64,000 nucleotides of DNA from an uncultured Coriobacteriaceae bacterium (GCA_900552935.1 USBN01000004.1:5056-69055), one strand, 5' to 3'. Positions 8,240 through 17,083 are shown, counted from the first letter of the stretch. The notes: a model not told the origin generated them from the sequence alone. Numbers and translations are program-made.

Positions 8240-10021
8240 ATGGGGGAGCCGTCAGACGGCGCCTGGTGGCAGCATGACGAGCCTGACGTAAACGAGCGTC
8301 GGGCGTCCTATCCGCATGCCGGTGCACAGCCCGCGCGACGCGGCTCCGCGCGAGAGCCCGCCTCGGGAGGCTATGGCGCGCGCCCTTCGCGCCAGCGCAA
8401 GGATGGTCGCCGCATCGATCCCACCGAGGGTAGAAGCGCTGCGGCATCGCTTCCCAACGCGCGCCGCCGCTCCGTCTCCGGCGAGCGTCCGGGGGAGCGC
8501 GGAAGCTACCATCGCTCGGGCCCTGCTCGCCGTAGTGAATATGGCTCGGCGGAGTACTCGTCCTATGGCCGCTCGACAATTCCCGATGACCGCGCTCCGC
8601 GCCCTCGCAGGCGCCCGCAGCAGCAGCGTCCCTTGGGTTGGAGCGCGCAGAACGTTCCCCAGATGCACAAGACCATCGCGAGCAATGGTGGCTGGGGCTT
8701 TAAGTCCCTCAAGCCCAGGCGCTCGGCGGGGCCGAAGTGGGGCTTCATCGCGGCGGGCGTTCTTGCCGTCGTCCTTCTCGTCCTTATCGTGCGTGGTATT
8801 TCCGGATGTGTCGCCGGCCTGGTCAGGCCTCAGGAGGAGCCTGAACCCGCGGCTGCGACCACTTCCGTCGCGGCAACGACCGAGCCCGCCTCCGTAGACC
8901 CGACGGCTCCCGCGACCAAGGTGCTCGACGCTGGGCGCAGGACCGCAAGCGGCGAGGGACGCATGAGCTTCTCTGCCGTGGGGGACAACCTCATCAACGA
9001 GAACCTCCTCGAGCTCGCGGATTCCTGGGCGGGCTCCACCGGTGACGGCGAGTATGACTTCACGCCCTTCTACCGCGAGGTGAAGCCGTTCATCCAAGAC
9101 CAGTGCGATGTCTCCTTCGTGAACCAGGAGACGACGCTTGGTGGCACGGACCGCTTCGATTACATGGGCTATCCCAGCTACAACACGCCGGACTCCATGG
9201 CAGACGCCGTGGCTGACACCGGCTGGCGAATCGTCGCGACCAACTCGAACCACACCTATGACACTTGGACGCCCTCGATCGAGCATGCCCAGGAGGTCTG
9301 GAACAGCAAGCCGGGCCTCGTCACTATCGGCAGTTATGCGAGCGAGGAGGACCGCGCGACAGTCCGCGTCGTCGAGTGCAACGGCATCAAGGTCGCCGCG
9401 CTTTCGTATAGCTATGGCCAGAACGGTTACGAGCAGAGTGACCTCCCCAATGACTACTATGCCGTTCCCTATGACGCGGATAGGCTCAAGGAGGAGGTTG
9501 CTCAGGCGCGCAAGGTGGCGGACGTCGTCCTCGTCTACATGCACTGGGGCGCGGAGTACAAGAACGAGCCGAGCGACGAGCAGCGCGAGATGGCGCAGGT
9601 GTGCGCCGACGCCGGCGTTGACGTGGTGATTGGCAGCCATGTTCACGTGATTCAGCCGGTCGAGTGGGTGAGCCGCTCGGATGGCGGCAAGATGCTCTGC
9701 GCCTACGGCCTGGGAGACTTCCTCGCCGGCTATGGCGGCAACCCGGATTGCATCATGAGTGGCATGATCACCTTAGACTTCGTCCGCACGGACGAGGCGG
9801 GGGACAACGTCGGGCCCGGTGGCATCGCCGTCGAGAACGTCGTGTGGCACCCGCTTGTCGAGCACATGGTGGGCGATACTGACGTGGTTCGCTTCGTGAA
9901 GGGCTACTCGGACGAGGACGCCCGCGCGAACGAGCTCCTCTCGACCCTCGATGACCCGCATGCCTGGCTCATAGACAAGACACGCGAGGTCATTGGCGGC
10001 GACATCACGATCGACGTGTAG
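8240..10021 (+). CDS. CapA-family (PGA_cap) membrane-anchored metallophosphatase-like protein
   Basis: 593 aa. ATG 8240 was chosen because a G-run lies 7-9 bases upstream and the Arg/Ser-rich cytoplasmic leader starts there. One TM helix (FIAAGVLAVVLLVLIVRGI) at about residues 170-190 is followed by a Pro/Thr linker and an extracellular CapA domain. Domain motifs: SAVGDNLIN, FVNQETTLGG, ATNSNHTYD, VYMHWGAEY and GSHVHVIQPVE, matching the poly-gamma-glutamate capsule protein fold. CapA proteins act in polyglutamate export or cell-wall metabolism. No capB/capC neighbours are present, so a capsule role is not supported here. Confidence 0.88.
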   Translation: MGEPSDGAWWQHDEPDVNERRASYPHAGAQPARRGSAREPASGGYGARPSRQRKDGRRIDPTEGRSAAASLPNARRRSVSGERPGERGSYHRSGPARRSEYGSAEYSSYGRSTIPDDRAPRPRRRPQQQRPLGWSAQNVPQMHKTIASNGGWGFKSLKPRRSAGPKWGFIAAGVLAVVLLVLIVRGISGCVAGLVRPQEEPEPAAATTSVAATTEPASVDPTAPATKVLDAGRRTASGEGRMSFSAVGDNLINENLLELADSWAGSTGDGEYDFTPFYREVKPFIQDQCDVSFVNQETTLGGTDRFDYMGYPSYNTPDSMADAVADTGWRIVATNSNHTYDTWTPSIEHAQEVWNSKPGLVTIGSYASEEDRATVRVVECNGIKVAALSYSYGQNGYEQSDLPNDYYAVPYDADRLKEEVAQARKVADVVLVYMHWGAEYKNEPSDEQREMAQVCADAGVDVVIGSHVHVIQPVEWVSRSDGGKMLCAYGLGDFLAGYGGNPDCIMSGMITLDFVRTDEAGDNVGPGGIAVENVVWHPLVEHMVGDTDVVRFVKGYSDEDARANELLSTLDDPHAWLIDKTREVIGGDITIDV

Positions 10022-10153
10022 CGGGCTCGATGGCGGGACCGTCGCGTGCGATGTCGCGCCAGCAAGGCAAAAACCAATCTCCTCCCGTTATCGAAGCGCA
10101 ACGTTACGGTGGTAGCGTGGCTCGAGGACTATTCGCCACTACGGGAGGCAAGC

Positions 10154-11320
10154 ATGCAAGAGCTCAGCCAGCGCACGTCGCAGTTCACGGATTCCGTGAT
10201 TCGCCGCATGACCCGCGTTTCCATGAAGTACGACGCGATCAACCTGTCACAGGGCTTCCCTGATTTCGATCCCCCTGCGGAAATCACCGACCGCCTTGCC
10301 GAGGTCGCCCACAAGGGGCCGCACCAGTACGCCATCACCTGGGGAGCGCCCAACTTCCGCGCGGCGCTTGCTGCCAAGCAGGGCCCGCGCATGGGCATCG
10401 ATATCGACCCCGAGACCCAGATCGTCGTCACCTGCGGGTCGACCGAGGCCATGATGTGCTCCGTCATGACAGTCACCAACCCCGGTGACCGCGTCGTGAT
10501 TTTCTCGCCGTTCTACGAGAACTACGGAGCGGATACGATCCTGTGCGGCGCCGACCCCACGTACGTGGAGCTTCACGCACCCACGTTCACCTTTGACGAG
10601 ACCGAGCTCGAGGCGGCGTGCGCCGTGCCGGGCACGAAGGCGTTGATCCTGTGCAACCCGTCTAACCCCTGCGGCCACGTTTTCTTGCGCTCCGAGCTCG
10701 AGTTTATTGCCAAGATGGCCGAGAAGTACGACCTCTGGGTCATCACGGACGAGGTCTACGAGCACATCGTGTACGCGCCGTACGAGCACATCTACTTTGC
10801 GAGCCTGCCGGGCATGGAGAAGCGCACGCTCTCCTGCAGCTCGCTCTCGAAGACCTACAGCATGACCGGCTGGCGCCTGGGCTACGTCATCGCGCCGGCA
10901 GATGTCATCGACCGTGCGCGCAAGGTGCATGACTTCCTTACCGTGGGCGCCGCGGCTCCTCTCATGGAGGCGGCCGTTGCGGGCCTCGGGCTGCCGCAGT
11001 CCTACTACGACGAGCTCACGGCGCTCTACACCCACAAGCGCGACCTGTTCTGCGACGGCTTGCGCAGCCTCGGCTTCGACTTCATCGAGCCGCAGGGTGC
11101 CTACTACGTCATGGCCGACGTCTCGAGCCTGGGCTACGAGAGTGATTATGACTGCGCGGTGGACCTCATCAAGAAGGTGGGCGTGGGCACGGTTCCCGCG
11201 AGCTGCTTCTACGACGCGCCGGAGAACCGTTTCGTCCGCTTCCACTTTGCCAAGTCCGACGAGGTGCTGAAGGCCGCCCTCGATCGTCTCGACGGTTGGC
11301 GCGAGAAGATGACGAAGTAG
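10154..11320 (+). CDS. PLP-dependent aminotransferase, class I/II
   Basis: 388 aa from ATG 10154, which follows GGGAGG. A longer upstream frame from 10046 has no ribosome site. Fold-type I motifs: NLSQGFPDFDPP, CGSTEAMM, NPSNPCGHVF, ITDEVYEHIVY, and the cofactor lysine in SSLSKTYSMTGWRLGY. The N-terminal SQGFPDF motif resembles the kynurenine/glutamine aminotransferase group (YbdL/KAT-like), which uses methionine, glutamine or aromatic amino acids; exact specificity is not readable. Cytoplasmic and apparently monocistronic. Confidence 0.93.
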   Translation: MQELSQRTSQFTDSVIRRMTRVSMKYDAINLSQGFPDFDPPAEITDRLAEVAHKGPHQYAITWGAPNFRAALAAKQGPRMGIDIDPETQIVVTCGSTEAMMCSVMTVTNPGDRVVIFSPFYENYGADTILCGADPTYVELHAPTFTFDETELEAACAVPGTKALILCNPSNPCGHVFLRSELEFIAKMAEKYDLWVITDEVYEHIVYAPYEHIYFASLPGMEKRTLSCSSLSKTYSMTGWRLGYVIAPADVIDRARKVHDFLTVGAAAPLMEAAVAGLGLPQSYYDELTALYTHKRDLFCDGLRSLGFDFIEPQGAYYVMADVSSLGYESDYDCAVDLIKKVGVGTVPASCFYDAPENRFVRFHFAKSDEVLKAALDRLDGWREKMTK

Positions 11321-11468
11321 GAGGCGTGCGAGGACGGCGGGCGGCGCGTGCTGGCGTCGAGCCGGACGCGTGAGCCGCCGCGCGCCGCCGGGGCGCGGCG
11401 GGGCCGCGCGGAAATGCGTGTCCGTGCGGCATAGTTGTAGGTAGATGGATTCTTCAATGCAGCTATTT
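11321..11468. other. Gene-free GC-rich stretch after the aminotransferase
   Basis: Very GC-rich (runs such as gccgccgcgcgccgccggggcgcggcg) with many weak self-complementary segments. No plausible gene or start with a ribosome site was seen. Base composition changes sharply at about 11540 to AT-rich promoter sequence for the next operon. Confidence 0.5.
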
Positions 11469-11502
11469 GGAGGGTCGGCCGATTTGTTTCGGTCGGCCCT
11501 CC
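11469..11502 (+). terminator. 14-bp hairpin, probable terminator without clear T-run
   Basis: ggagggtcggccga (11469-11482) pairs with tcggtcggccctcc (11489-11502), including two G-U pairs, around a short T-rich loop. Only tgccgttt follows, so termination may be weak. Confidence 0.6.
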
Positions 11503-11555
11503 TGCCGTTTGCGGAGAAATGCTGACCGCTCACGGTGTTTAACGGCCTTCGACCC

Positions 11556-11583
11556 TTGAACTCAAGGCTTTGCAACTAATAAT
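11556..11583 (+). promoter_or_regulatory. Promoter of the uxaA-type catabolic operon
   Basis: TTGAAC at 11556-11561, a 16-base spacer, then AATAAT at 11578-11583, in an AT-rich island. It is placed about 70 bases before the first gene, with repeated operator-like sites immediately downstream. Confidence 0.65.
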
Positions 11584-11593
11584 TCAAACCAGC

Positions 11594-11628
11594 AATTCGA
11601 ATATAAGAACTAATTCGAATATACGAAC
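11594..11628 (+). promoter_or_regulatory. Two direct operator-like repeats, likely IclR sites
   Basis: aattcgaatataagaac (11594-11610) and aattcgaatatacgaac (11612-11628) differ at one base and are spaced 18 bp apart. Each contains a TTCG...CGAA or near-palindromic core. They lie across the expected transcription start, a position suited to repression. A related attcgcgaat palindrome (15993-16002) precedes the IclR gene at the far end of the cluster, which suggests that regulator binds both. Confidence 0.6.
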
Positions 11629-11652
11629 AATAGTTAACGGACGGGAGGATGA

Positions 11653-11922
11653 ATGAACGCGCTGATTGTTGAGGACGTCGACAACGTTGCGGTTGCTACA
11701 GCCGCGGTTGCTGACGGGGAGAACGTTCATTTCGTTCGTCATGACGGAACCGAGTCCGAGTTTCCTTGCGTAGGTGGCGTGCCTATCTACCACAAGGTCG
11801 CAGTTCGCGATATCGAGGCTGGCGAAGACATCGTTAAGTACGGAGAGGTAATCGGTCGTGCCGCTGTGGATATCGCTCGCGGCTCTCACGTACACACGCA
11901 CAACGTGCAGGATTTAAGCTAG
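11653..11922 (+). CDS. UxaA-family dehydratase, small SAF-domain subunit
   Basis: 89 aa, starting at ATG 11653 after GGGAGG. It is a stand-alone SAF domain like the N-terminal part of altronate/galactarate dehydratases or the small subunit of sulfolactate lyase: VPIYHKVAVRDIEAGEDIVKYGEVIGRA, ending in HVHTHNVQDL, the metal-binding HVHxHN pattern of this family. It would pair with the large subunit encoded 13 bases downstream. Codon usage is less biased than in flanking housekeeping genes, consistent with an accessory operon. Confidence 0.85.
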   Translation: MNALIVEDVDNVAVATAAVADGENVHFVRHDGTESEFPCVGGVPIYHKVAVRDIEAGEDIVKYGEVIGRAAVDIARGSHVHTHNVQDLS

Positions 11923-11935
11923 GGAGGGCGAAAAC

Positions 11936-13096
11936 ATGGAGTTTATGGGATGGAAGCGATCTGACGGTAGGGTCGGTGTCCGCAACCACGTTCTTGTTCT
12001 TCCTGCGAGTGTTTGTGCATCCGATACCGCAGACATGATTAGCCGCCGCGTTTCAGGAACCGTCTCCTTCCACAACCAGAATGGTTGTTCACAGGTTCCC
12101 AGTGACCAGCAGCTCACGATGGATATCATGGCGGGCTATGCAGCCAATCCCAACGTCTGGGGCACGCTCGTTGTCTCGCTGGGTTGCGAGAACTGCCAGA
12201 TGGACCTCGTGGTTGAGGCGATTCGCGCACGAACCGATAAGCCTGTTGAGCAGCTCATCATTCAGGGGGCGGGCGGAACGCTCAAGGCGGTAGAGCAGGG
12301 CGTGCGCATGGCTCGAGAAATGGTGGAGAGAGCTTCTCGAGAGGTCCGTGTTCCTTGTGACCTTTCTAGCATCATCCTAGGTACTGAGTGCGGCGGCTCT
12401 GATCCGACGAGCGGTCTTGCTGCAAACCCGCTTGTTGGCATGGTGTCTGATTGGCTTGTCGAGCGAGGAGCGACCTCGATTCTTTCTGAGACCCCCGAGC
12501 TCATCGGCGCCGAACATATTCTTGCTCGACGTGCTGCCTCCGAAGAGGTTGGCCGGCAGATCTACGACATCATCTACCGCTATGAAGAGGCCATGGCGCG
12601 TGTGGGGGAGAAGATTCGCGAGGGTAACCCCAGTCCCGGTAACAAGGCCGGCGGCATCACAACGCTTGAGGAAAAGTCGCTTGGCTGCATCCATAAGAGC
12701 GGTCATTCGACGATTCAGGCTGTGTATGACTACGCCAAACAAGTGGATAAGAGCGGACTTGTGGTTATGGATACCCCGGGAAACGACCCTTCGTCCGTTG
12801 CAGGTATGGTTGCCGGCGGAGCCCAGGTCGTCATCTTCACTACGGGGCGCGGCACGCCAACGGGACACCCCATTGCTCCTGTGATTAAGCTCACGGGAAA
12901 TCGCGAGACATACGCAAGGATGGCCGACAACATCGACATCGATGCTAGTCCGCTGATTTATCAACCCAAAGATAAGGACGCGCTTCTTGAGCATGCCGTG
13001 CAGGTGGTGCTTGACACGATTAACGGTGTTCCAACTCGGGCAGAGTCGTACGGCTTTGTTGAAACGGCAATTGCGCGTGTTTGCAACTACGTATAA
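11936..13096 (+). CDS. UxaA-family dehydratase, large catalytic subunit
   Basis: 386 aa matching the C-terminal domain of UxaA/GarD-type hydro-lyases: GRVGVRNHVLVLP, LGCENCQ, GTECGGSDPTSGLAANP, EKSLGCIHKSGHS, FTTGRGTPTGHPIAPVIKLTGN. The family removes water from sugar acids (altronate, galactarate) or sulfite from sulfolactate, using iron held partly by the conserved cysteines. With the SAF subunit it forms a two-gene enzyme as in SuyAB. The aldolase gene downstream favours a sugar-acid dehydratase that makes a 2-keto-3-deoxy acid. The substrate is not determined. Confidence 0.87.
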   Translation: MEFMGWKRSDGRVGVRNHVLVLPASVCASDTADMISRRVSGTVSFHNQNGCSQVPSDQQLTMDIMAGYAANPNVWGTLVVSLGCENCQMDLVVEAIRARTDKPVEQLIIQGAGGTLKAVEQGVRMAREMVERASREVRVPCDLSSIILGTECGGSDPTSGLAANPLVGMVSDWLVERGATSILSETPELIGAEHILARRAASEEVGRQIYDIIYRYEEAMARVGEKIREGNPSPGNKAGGITTLEEKSLGCIHKSGHSTIQAVYDYAKQVDKSGLVVMDTPGNDPSSVAGMVAGGAQVVIFTTGRGTPTGHPIAPVIKLTGNRETYARMADNIDIDASPLIYQPKDKDALLEHAVQVVLDTINGVPTRAESYGFVETAIARVCNYV

Positions 13097-13177
13097 CTCG
13101 TTGGCCATCGCCTGGCCTTGTGCCGGGTCGAGTGGCGGCGGGCGGGAAAAGAAAGAGACGAAAAGGGGGGTCAAAGC

Positions 13178-14071
13178 GTGAAGGCAGAGTACATCACACC
13201 GGCTATCTGCGCCTTTGACGATGAGGGCAATGTTGATTACGACGGTTGCGCCCGCATTATCGATCGCGTTGTAAGTGCTGGCATCGACGGCGTTGTGCTG
13301 AACGGCAGTAACGGTGAGTTCTTCCACCTCACAGACGAGGAGCGGTGTCGGCTGGTGGACGCCGCGGTAGAGGTGATCGACCACCGCGCCAAGCTTTATG
13401 TGGGTACAGGGAGCATGAGCCAGGAACAGACAATTAAGCTCACGCGCTATGCACATGAGGCCGGCGCTGATGCCGCACTTGTCGTCCCCCCGTTCTATTT
13501 CAAGCTTGCCGAACAGAGCATGGAGGAGTTCTTTAGTGCGGTCGCTTCCTCCAGTGACGGGGACATCCTGCTTTATAACTTCCCTTCGCTTACGGGGAAT
13601 GACGTTACGCCGGAGCTCACGGCTCGCCTTGTGGGTAAGCACGAGAACATTGTGGGCTACAAGGACACCGTGGTCGACGTCGCCCACACCCGGAGAGTCA
13701 TCGACGCGGTGTCACCGATTCGATCTGAGTTCCTCGCTTATTCCGGTTTTGACGAGAATCTTGCGCACAACATTCTGGCCGGTGGAGCCGGAACCATCGG
13801 GGCCTTGTCGAACCTTGTTCCCGAAACTTGTGTCGCCTGGGCAGCCTCTATTAACGCGGGGGACTGGAGCGAAGTTGCTCGTTACCAGCGAATCATTGAC
13901 AGGCTCATGGCTCTCTACGACATCTCTCAGCCGTTTATGAGCACGTTCCGCTATGCGCTGCATCTCGTTGGGTTCGACATGAGCGAAAACTGTCGCGCTC
14001 CATTCCTTGCTATTGATGAGGAACAGAAGGCAAAGACCAGGGCCCTGCTTGAGTCTCTGGAAATTATCTAA
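13178..14071 (+). CDS. DapA/NanA-family aldolase (dihydrodipicolinate synthase family)
   Basis: 297 aa starting at GTG 13178, preceded by a long G-run as ribosome site. A TIM-barrel class I aldolase: NGSNGEFFHLTDEER near residue 45, the proton-relay tyrosine in LLYNFPSLTG, and the Schiff-base lysine in VGYKDTVVD. The family splits or condenses 2-keto acids with pyruvate. Within this operon, cleavage of a 2-keto-3-deoxy acid into pyruvate and an aldehyde is more likely than lysine synthesis, but this is inference from context. Confidence 0.88.
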   Translation: MKAEYITPAICAFDDEGNVDYDGCARIIDRVVSAGIDGVVLNGSNGEFFHLTDEERCRLVDAAVEVIDHRAKLYVGTGSMSQEQTIKLTRYAHEAGADAALVVPPFYFKLAEQSMEEFFSAVASSSDGDILLYNFPSLTGNDVTPELTARLVGKHENIVGYKDTVVDVAHTRRVIDAVSPIRSEFLAYSGFDENLAHNILAGGAGTIGALSNLVPETCVAWAASINAGDWSEVARYQRIIDRLMALYDISQPFMSTFRYALHLVGFDMSENCRAPFLAIDEEQKAKTRALLESLEII

Positions 14072-14089
14072 GAGGAGAAGGGAAATACC

Positions 14090-14815
14090 ATGTCTGCAAA
14101 CATCGATCTGCTCAACAAGCTCGTCCACGAGGATTTCGAGATCGTCGACCTTACCCATGATCTTGAGGAGGGCATTCCAAGCTGTGGCACGCATGCTCGC
14201 TTCGGACGAATCCTCCACGAGTCCATCGAGTGGGGCGATCAGTTCACTCACGCCGCGCTTGTCTTGGGCGAGCACACGGGCACCCACATGGACTCGCCGA
14301 ACCACCACATTCCCAACTGCGATCACACGATTGATAAGATCGACCTCCCGCGCCTGTTTGGTCGCGGCGTTTGGATTGAGTGCGATGGCGCTGAGGCAAA
14401 CAGCCAGATCGGCATTGAAGCCATCAAGGACTGGGAGGAGGCCAACGGCCCCATTCGGGAGGGCGATTTTGTCTTCTTCCACACTGGCTGGGATAAGTTC
14501 TGGGGTGTTCACCCTGAGTGCCGCCCGTTCGAGCACGACTGGCCTGGCATTGATCGCGAGTGCGCCGAGTATCTGCGCGACCGCGGCGTCGTGACCGTAG
14601 GTACGGACACCCTGGCGCTCGACTACGCTCCCGCCCCGCTTGACCAGTGTGACGCGCATGACGTTATTCTTGGCGCCGGCATGACGATTATCGAGGGCCT
14701 CGCCAACCTTACGCAGCTTCCGCCAGTGTTCTATGTCGTTGCTCTGCCCATGAAGGTCAAGAATGGTTCCGGCTCCACCACGCGCGTTCTCGCGCTTGTT
14801 GATAAGAACGCCTAG
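14090..14815 (+). CDS. Cyclase-family metal-dependent hydrolase
   Basis: 241 aa of the cyclase/arylformamidase-like family, recognised by the metal-binding motif HTGTHMDSPNHH near residue 63 and further ligands in FFHTGWDKFW and the C-terminal LGAGMTIIEGLANL. Members hydrolyse N-formylkynurenine, isatin or cyclic esters and amides. In a sugar-acid operon a lactone-opening role before the dehydratase is a reasonable guess. It begins 18 bases after the aldolase, with GGAGAAGGG ahead of the start. Confidence 0.86.
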   Translation: MSANIDLLNKLVHEDFEIVDLTHDLEEGIPSCGTHARFGRILHESIEWGDQFTHAALVLGEHTGTHMDSPNHHIPNCDHTIDKIDLPRLFGRGVWIECDGAEANSQIGIEAIKDWEEANGPIREGDFVFFHTGWDKFWGVHPECRPFEHDWPGIDRECAEYLRDRGVVTVGTDTLALDYAPAPLDQCDAHDVILGAGMTIIEGLANLTQLPPVFYVVALPMKVKNGSGSTTRVLALVDKNA

Positions 14816-14825
14816 GAGGAAGCAA

Positions 14826-15953
14826 ATGGCTGACAACCAGTCCAAGGAGAAGAATGCGGCGCTTCGCGCGGTTGATGCCGTCTGCGATTTGCTGAGCTCG
14901 TTCTTCCTTCCGTTCATTGGCCTGCTCGCCGCCGCGGGCATCATGAAGGGCATTGTTGCCCTCCTCGCCACTACGGGCGCCATTGTCGAAGGCAGCGAGA
15001 CGTATGCAGTTGTTAACGCGATGGGTGACGCCCTGTTCTACTTCATTCCCGCGTTCCTGGCGCTCACTTCGGCAGAACGCTTCGGGGTTAACAAGTTCGT
15101 GGCTCTTCTTGCGGCGTGCATCCTGCTTCATCCCGACGTGACTGCCGTCATGGGCGCCGGGAATGACTTCGCACTCTTTGGCGTGCTGCCGGTGAAGGCG
15201 GTTACGTACTCGTCCTCGGTTATCCCGATTCTTCTTACGGTGTATCTGCTCAAGTGGTGTCAGGTGCTTTGTCAGAAGATCCTTCCCGAGATGGTGCGCG
15301 ACCTCCTGACCCCGCCCGTATGCCTCATCATCGCTATTCCTATTTCGCTTATGGTGTTCGGACCCTTGGGTACCGTCATTGGCTCTTGGCTTGCCGCTGG
15401 ATACGAGGCCATCTATAGCCTGTCTCCGATCGTGGCCGGACTAGTTATCGGTGCGTTCTTCCAAGTCATGGTTATTTTTGGCTTCAACTGGGGCATCTTC
15501 CCCATCATGCTGAACAATATTGCCGTGTTTGGCTTTGACACGATTCTCCCCATGATGGGCGGCTCCACATTTGCCCAGGGCGGTGCTGCGCTAGCGGTGG
15601 CCCTGCGTACCAAGAACAAGAAGCTTCGCACTACTGCCATTTCCGCTGTCGTCGCGACCATGTTTGGCATTACCGAGCCCGCTGTTTACGGAGTGAACCT
15701 TCGCCTCAAGAAGCCGATGGTTTGCGCTTGCGTGGGAGGTGCCGTGGGTGGCGCCATTGCGGGTGCGTTTGGTGTCCAGGCGTCTGGCTTCGCGTTCCCG
15801 GCTCTGACGACCCTTCCCGTTTTCTGGAACGTTGCGTTCCCGGCCTTCCTCGTCTCGCTCGGTGTGAGCTTCGTGGTGGGCTTCGTCCTTACGGCTATTG
15901 TCGGCTTCGAGGATGTTGCGGACGAGGACCTTACGGAGGCTGACGCCGAGTAG
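14826..15953 (+). CDS. PTS glucose/glucoside-family EIIC domain protein, stand-alone
   Basis: 375 aa with about ten hydrophobic segments. It aligns with the EIIC domain of beta-glucoside-type permeases: FFLPFIGLLAAAGIMKG near the N-terminus, the central NWGIFPIMLNN, and the conserved GITEPAVYGVNLRLKKPM. No EIIB (Cys) or EIIA (His) domain is attached or encoded nearby. It either borrows EIIA/EIIB from other loci or works without substrate phosphorylation. It starts at ATG 14826 after GGAGGA, 10 bases behind the cyclase gene, clearly in the same operon. Confidence 0.88.
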   Translation: MADNQSKEKNAALRAVDAVCDLLSSFFLPFIGLLAAAGIMKGIVALLATTGAIVEGSETYAVVNAMGDALFYFIPAFLALTSAERFGVNKFVALLAACILLHPDVTAVMGAGNDFALFGVLPVKAVTYSSSVIPILLTVYLLKWCQVLCQKILPEMVRDLLTPPVCLIIAIPISLMVFGPLGTVIGSWLAAGYEAIYSLSPIVAGLVIGAFFQVMVIFGFNWGIFPIMLNNIAVFGFDTILPMMGGSTFAQGGAALAVALRTKNKKLRTTAISAVVATMFGITEPAVYGVNLRLKKPMVCACVGGAVGGAIAGAFGVQASGFAFPALTTLPVFWNVAFPAFLVSLGVSFVVGFVLTAIVGFEDVADEDLTEADAE

Positions 15954-15992
15954 AAAGCTCGGTTCGTTAATTAAGTCTGCACTTTGGAAGTG

Positions 15993-16039
15993 ATTCGCGA
16001 ATACAATCGGGGGAGCGGCTCTTCAGGAAGCTGCTCCCC
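15993..16039 (+). promoter_or_regulatory. IclR gene control region: palindrome, -10-like box and hairpin
   Basis: attcgcgaat (15993-16002) resembles the operator cores at 11594-11628 and overlaps a TACAAT box (16002-16007). A hairpin ggggagc / gctcccc (16010-16016 / 16033-16039) follows. It could end the operon transcript or lie in the iclR leader; no T-run decides this. Confidence 0.5.
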
Positions 16040-16070
16040 TTGCGGCTAAGAATTAAAAGGATGGGCTTCA

Positions 16071-16880
16071 ATGAGAAACGAGAGTTCGACGGCCGTTGAC
16101 CAGCAGCCAGACCATCGCCCGACTCTGCGCGTTCTTGAGGTTCTAGAAGTTCTAGCTCAACATCCAGAGGGCTCTACGCTTACGGATCTATCACAGGCAG
16201 CCGGGATTTCCAAAAGCACCATGGTCCCTATTCTCCGTACTATGGAGCGACATAATTTCATCGCGATGGATCCCGTGGATAAGAGCTACACCGTGGGAAT
16301 TAAAGCGTTTTCGGTGGGCTCGTCATTTGTTGAGAAGGTTCCCGTTGTTGCGATGCTGCGTGCGGAGATGGAACACGCCGTGAGCGTGTGCCAAGAGACG
16401 TGTCAGCTCGGCGTTCTTGACGGACCAGATGTCCTCTATATAGCCAAGGTTGATTCGACCCAGTCGATTCGCCTGATCTCGTCAATTGGTAAGCGTATTC
16501 CTGCATATTGCACCGCGTTGGGAAAGGCCTTGTTGAGCGAAATGCCCGCGGAGGCCATTGCCGAGTTGTTCCCCGAGCCGCTCGATGCGTTTACCTCGCA
16601 CACATTGGACTCTGTCGACGAGGTTGTTTCGCAGATCGCGGCGCAGAGAGAGACGGGGATTTTCCGCGAGAACGAGGAGTCTAGCGAGAACGTGATTTGT
16701 TTCTCGGTTCCGTTGCGTCGTGCGGATGAGATCGTTGCCGCCGTAAGTATCTCGGTGCTTAAGTTCAGGCTTACTGCCGAGAAGGAGCGCGAGGTTATTG
16801 AATGCCTAAACTCCCTTCGTGAGAATGCCGAGCGACTGCTTGAGACTTATCCCGAGAGCAGCAGCCTAATTCTTAACTAA
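16071..16880 (+). CDS. IclR-family transcriptional regulator
   Basis: 269 aa. The N-terminal winged helix spans about residues 17-75 (LRVLEVLEVLAQHPEGSTLTDLSQAAGISKSTM) and the C-terminal IclR effector domain follows, with RIPAYCTALGKALLSEM and the late CFSVPLRR block typical of the family. It probably controls the adjacent uxaA-aldolase-cyclase-EIIC operon in response to a pathway intermediate. It is read in the same direction as the operon but from its own promoter region. AAAGGA precedes ATG 16071. Confidence 0.92.
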   Translation: MRNESSTAVDQQPDHRPTLRVLEVLEVLAQHPEGSTLTDLSQAAGISKSTMVPILRTMERHNFIAMDPVDKSYTVGIKAFSVGSSFVEKVPVVAMLRAEMEHAVSVCQETCQLGVLDGPDVLYIAKVDSTQSIRLISSIGKRIPAYCTALGKALLSEMPAEAIAELFPEPLDAFTSHTLDSVDEVVSQIAAQRETGIFRENEESSENVICFSVPLRRADEIVAAVSISVLKFRLTAEKEREVIECLNSLRENAERLLETYPESSSLILN

Positions 16881-16993
16881 GCAGCGTGCCAGGATCTCCC
16901 ACCCTTGTCCCCTTGCAGCCATTCGCCGATTTGCAAAAACGGGTCATTTACCTGCACATACGCAACGTAACGTATCGTTTACAGAAATGGCCC

Positions 16994-17023
16994 TTGCTTC
17001 TGCGCGGGGGATGCGCGTATAGT
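16994..17023 (+). promoter_or_regulatory. Promoter of the Trp-leader/ECF transporter transcript
   Basis: TTGCTT (16994-16999), 18-base spacer, TATAGT (17018-17023). It starts transcription about 55 bases before the leader peptide. The rest of 16881-16990 holds no gene. Confidence 0.65.
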
Positions 17024-17083
17024 CACCGGCAACGCGCAAGAGCGCATCGAATCGAAGTCGAGAGAGCAGAGAGGAGTGCCAAC

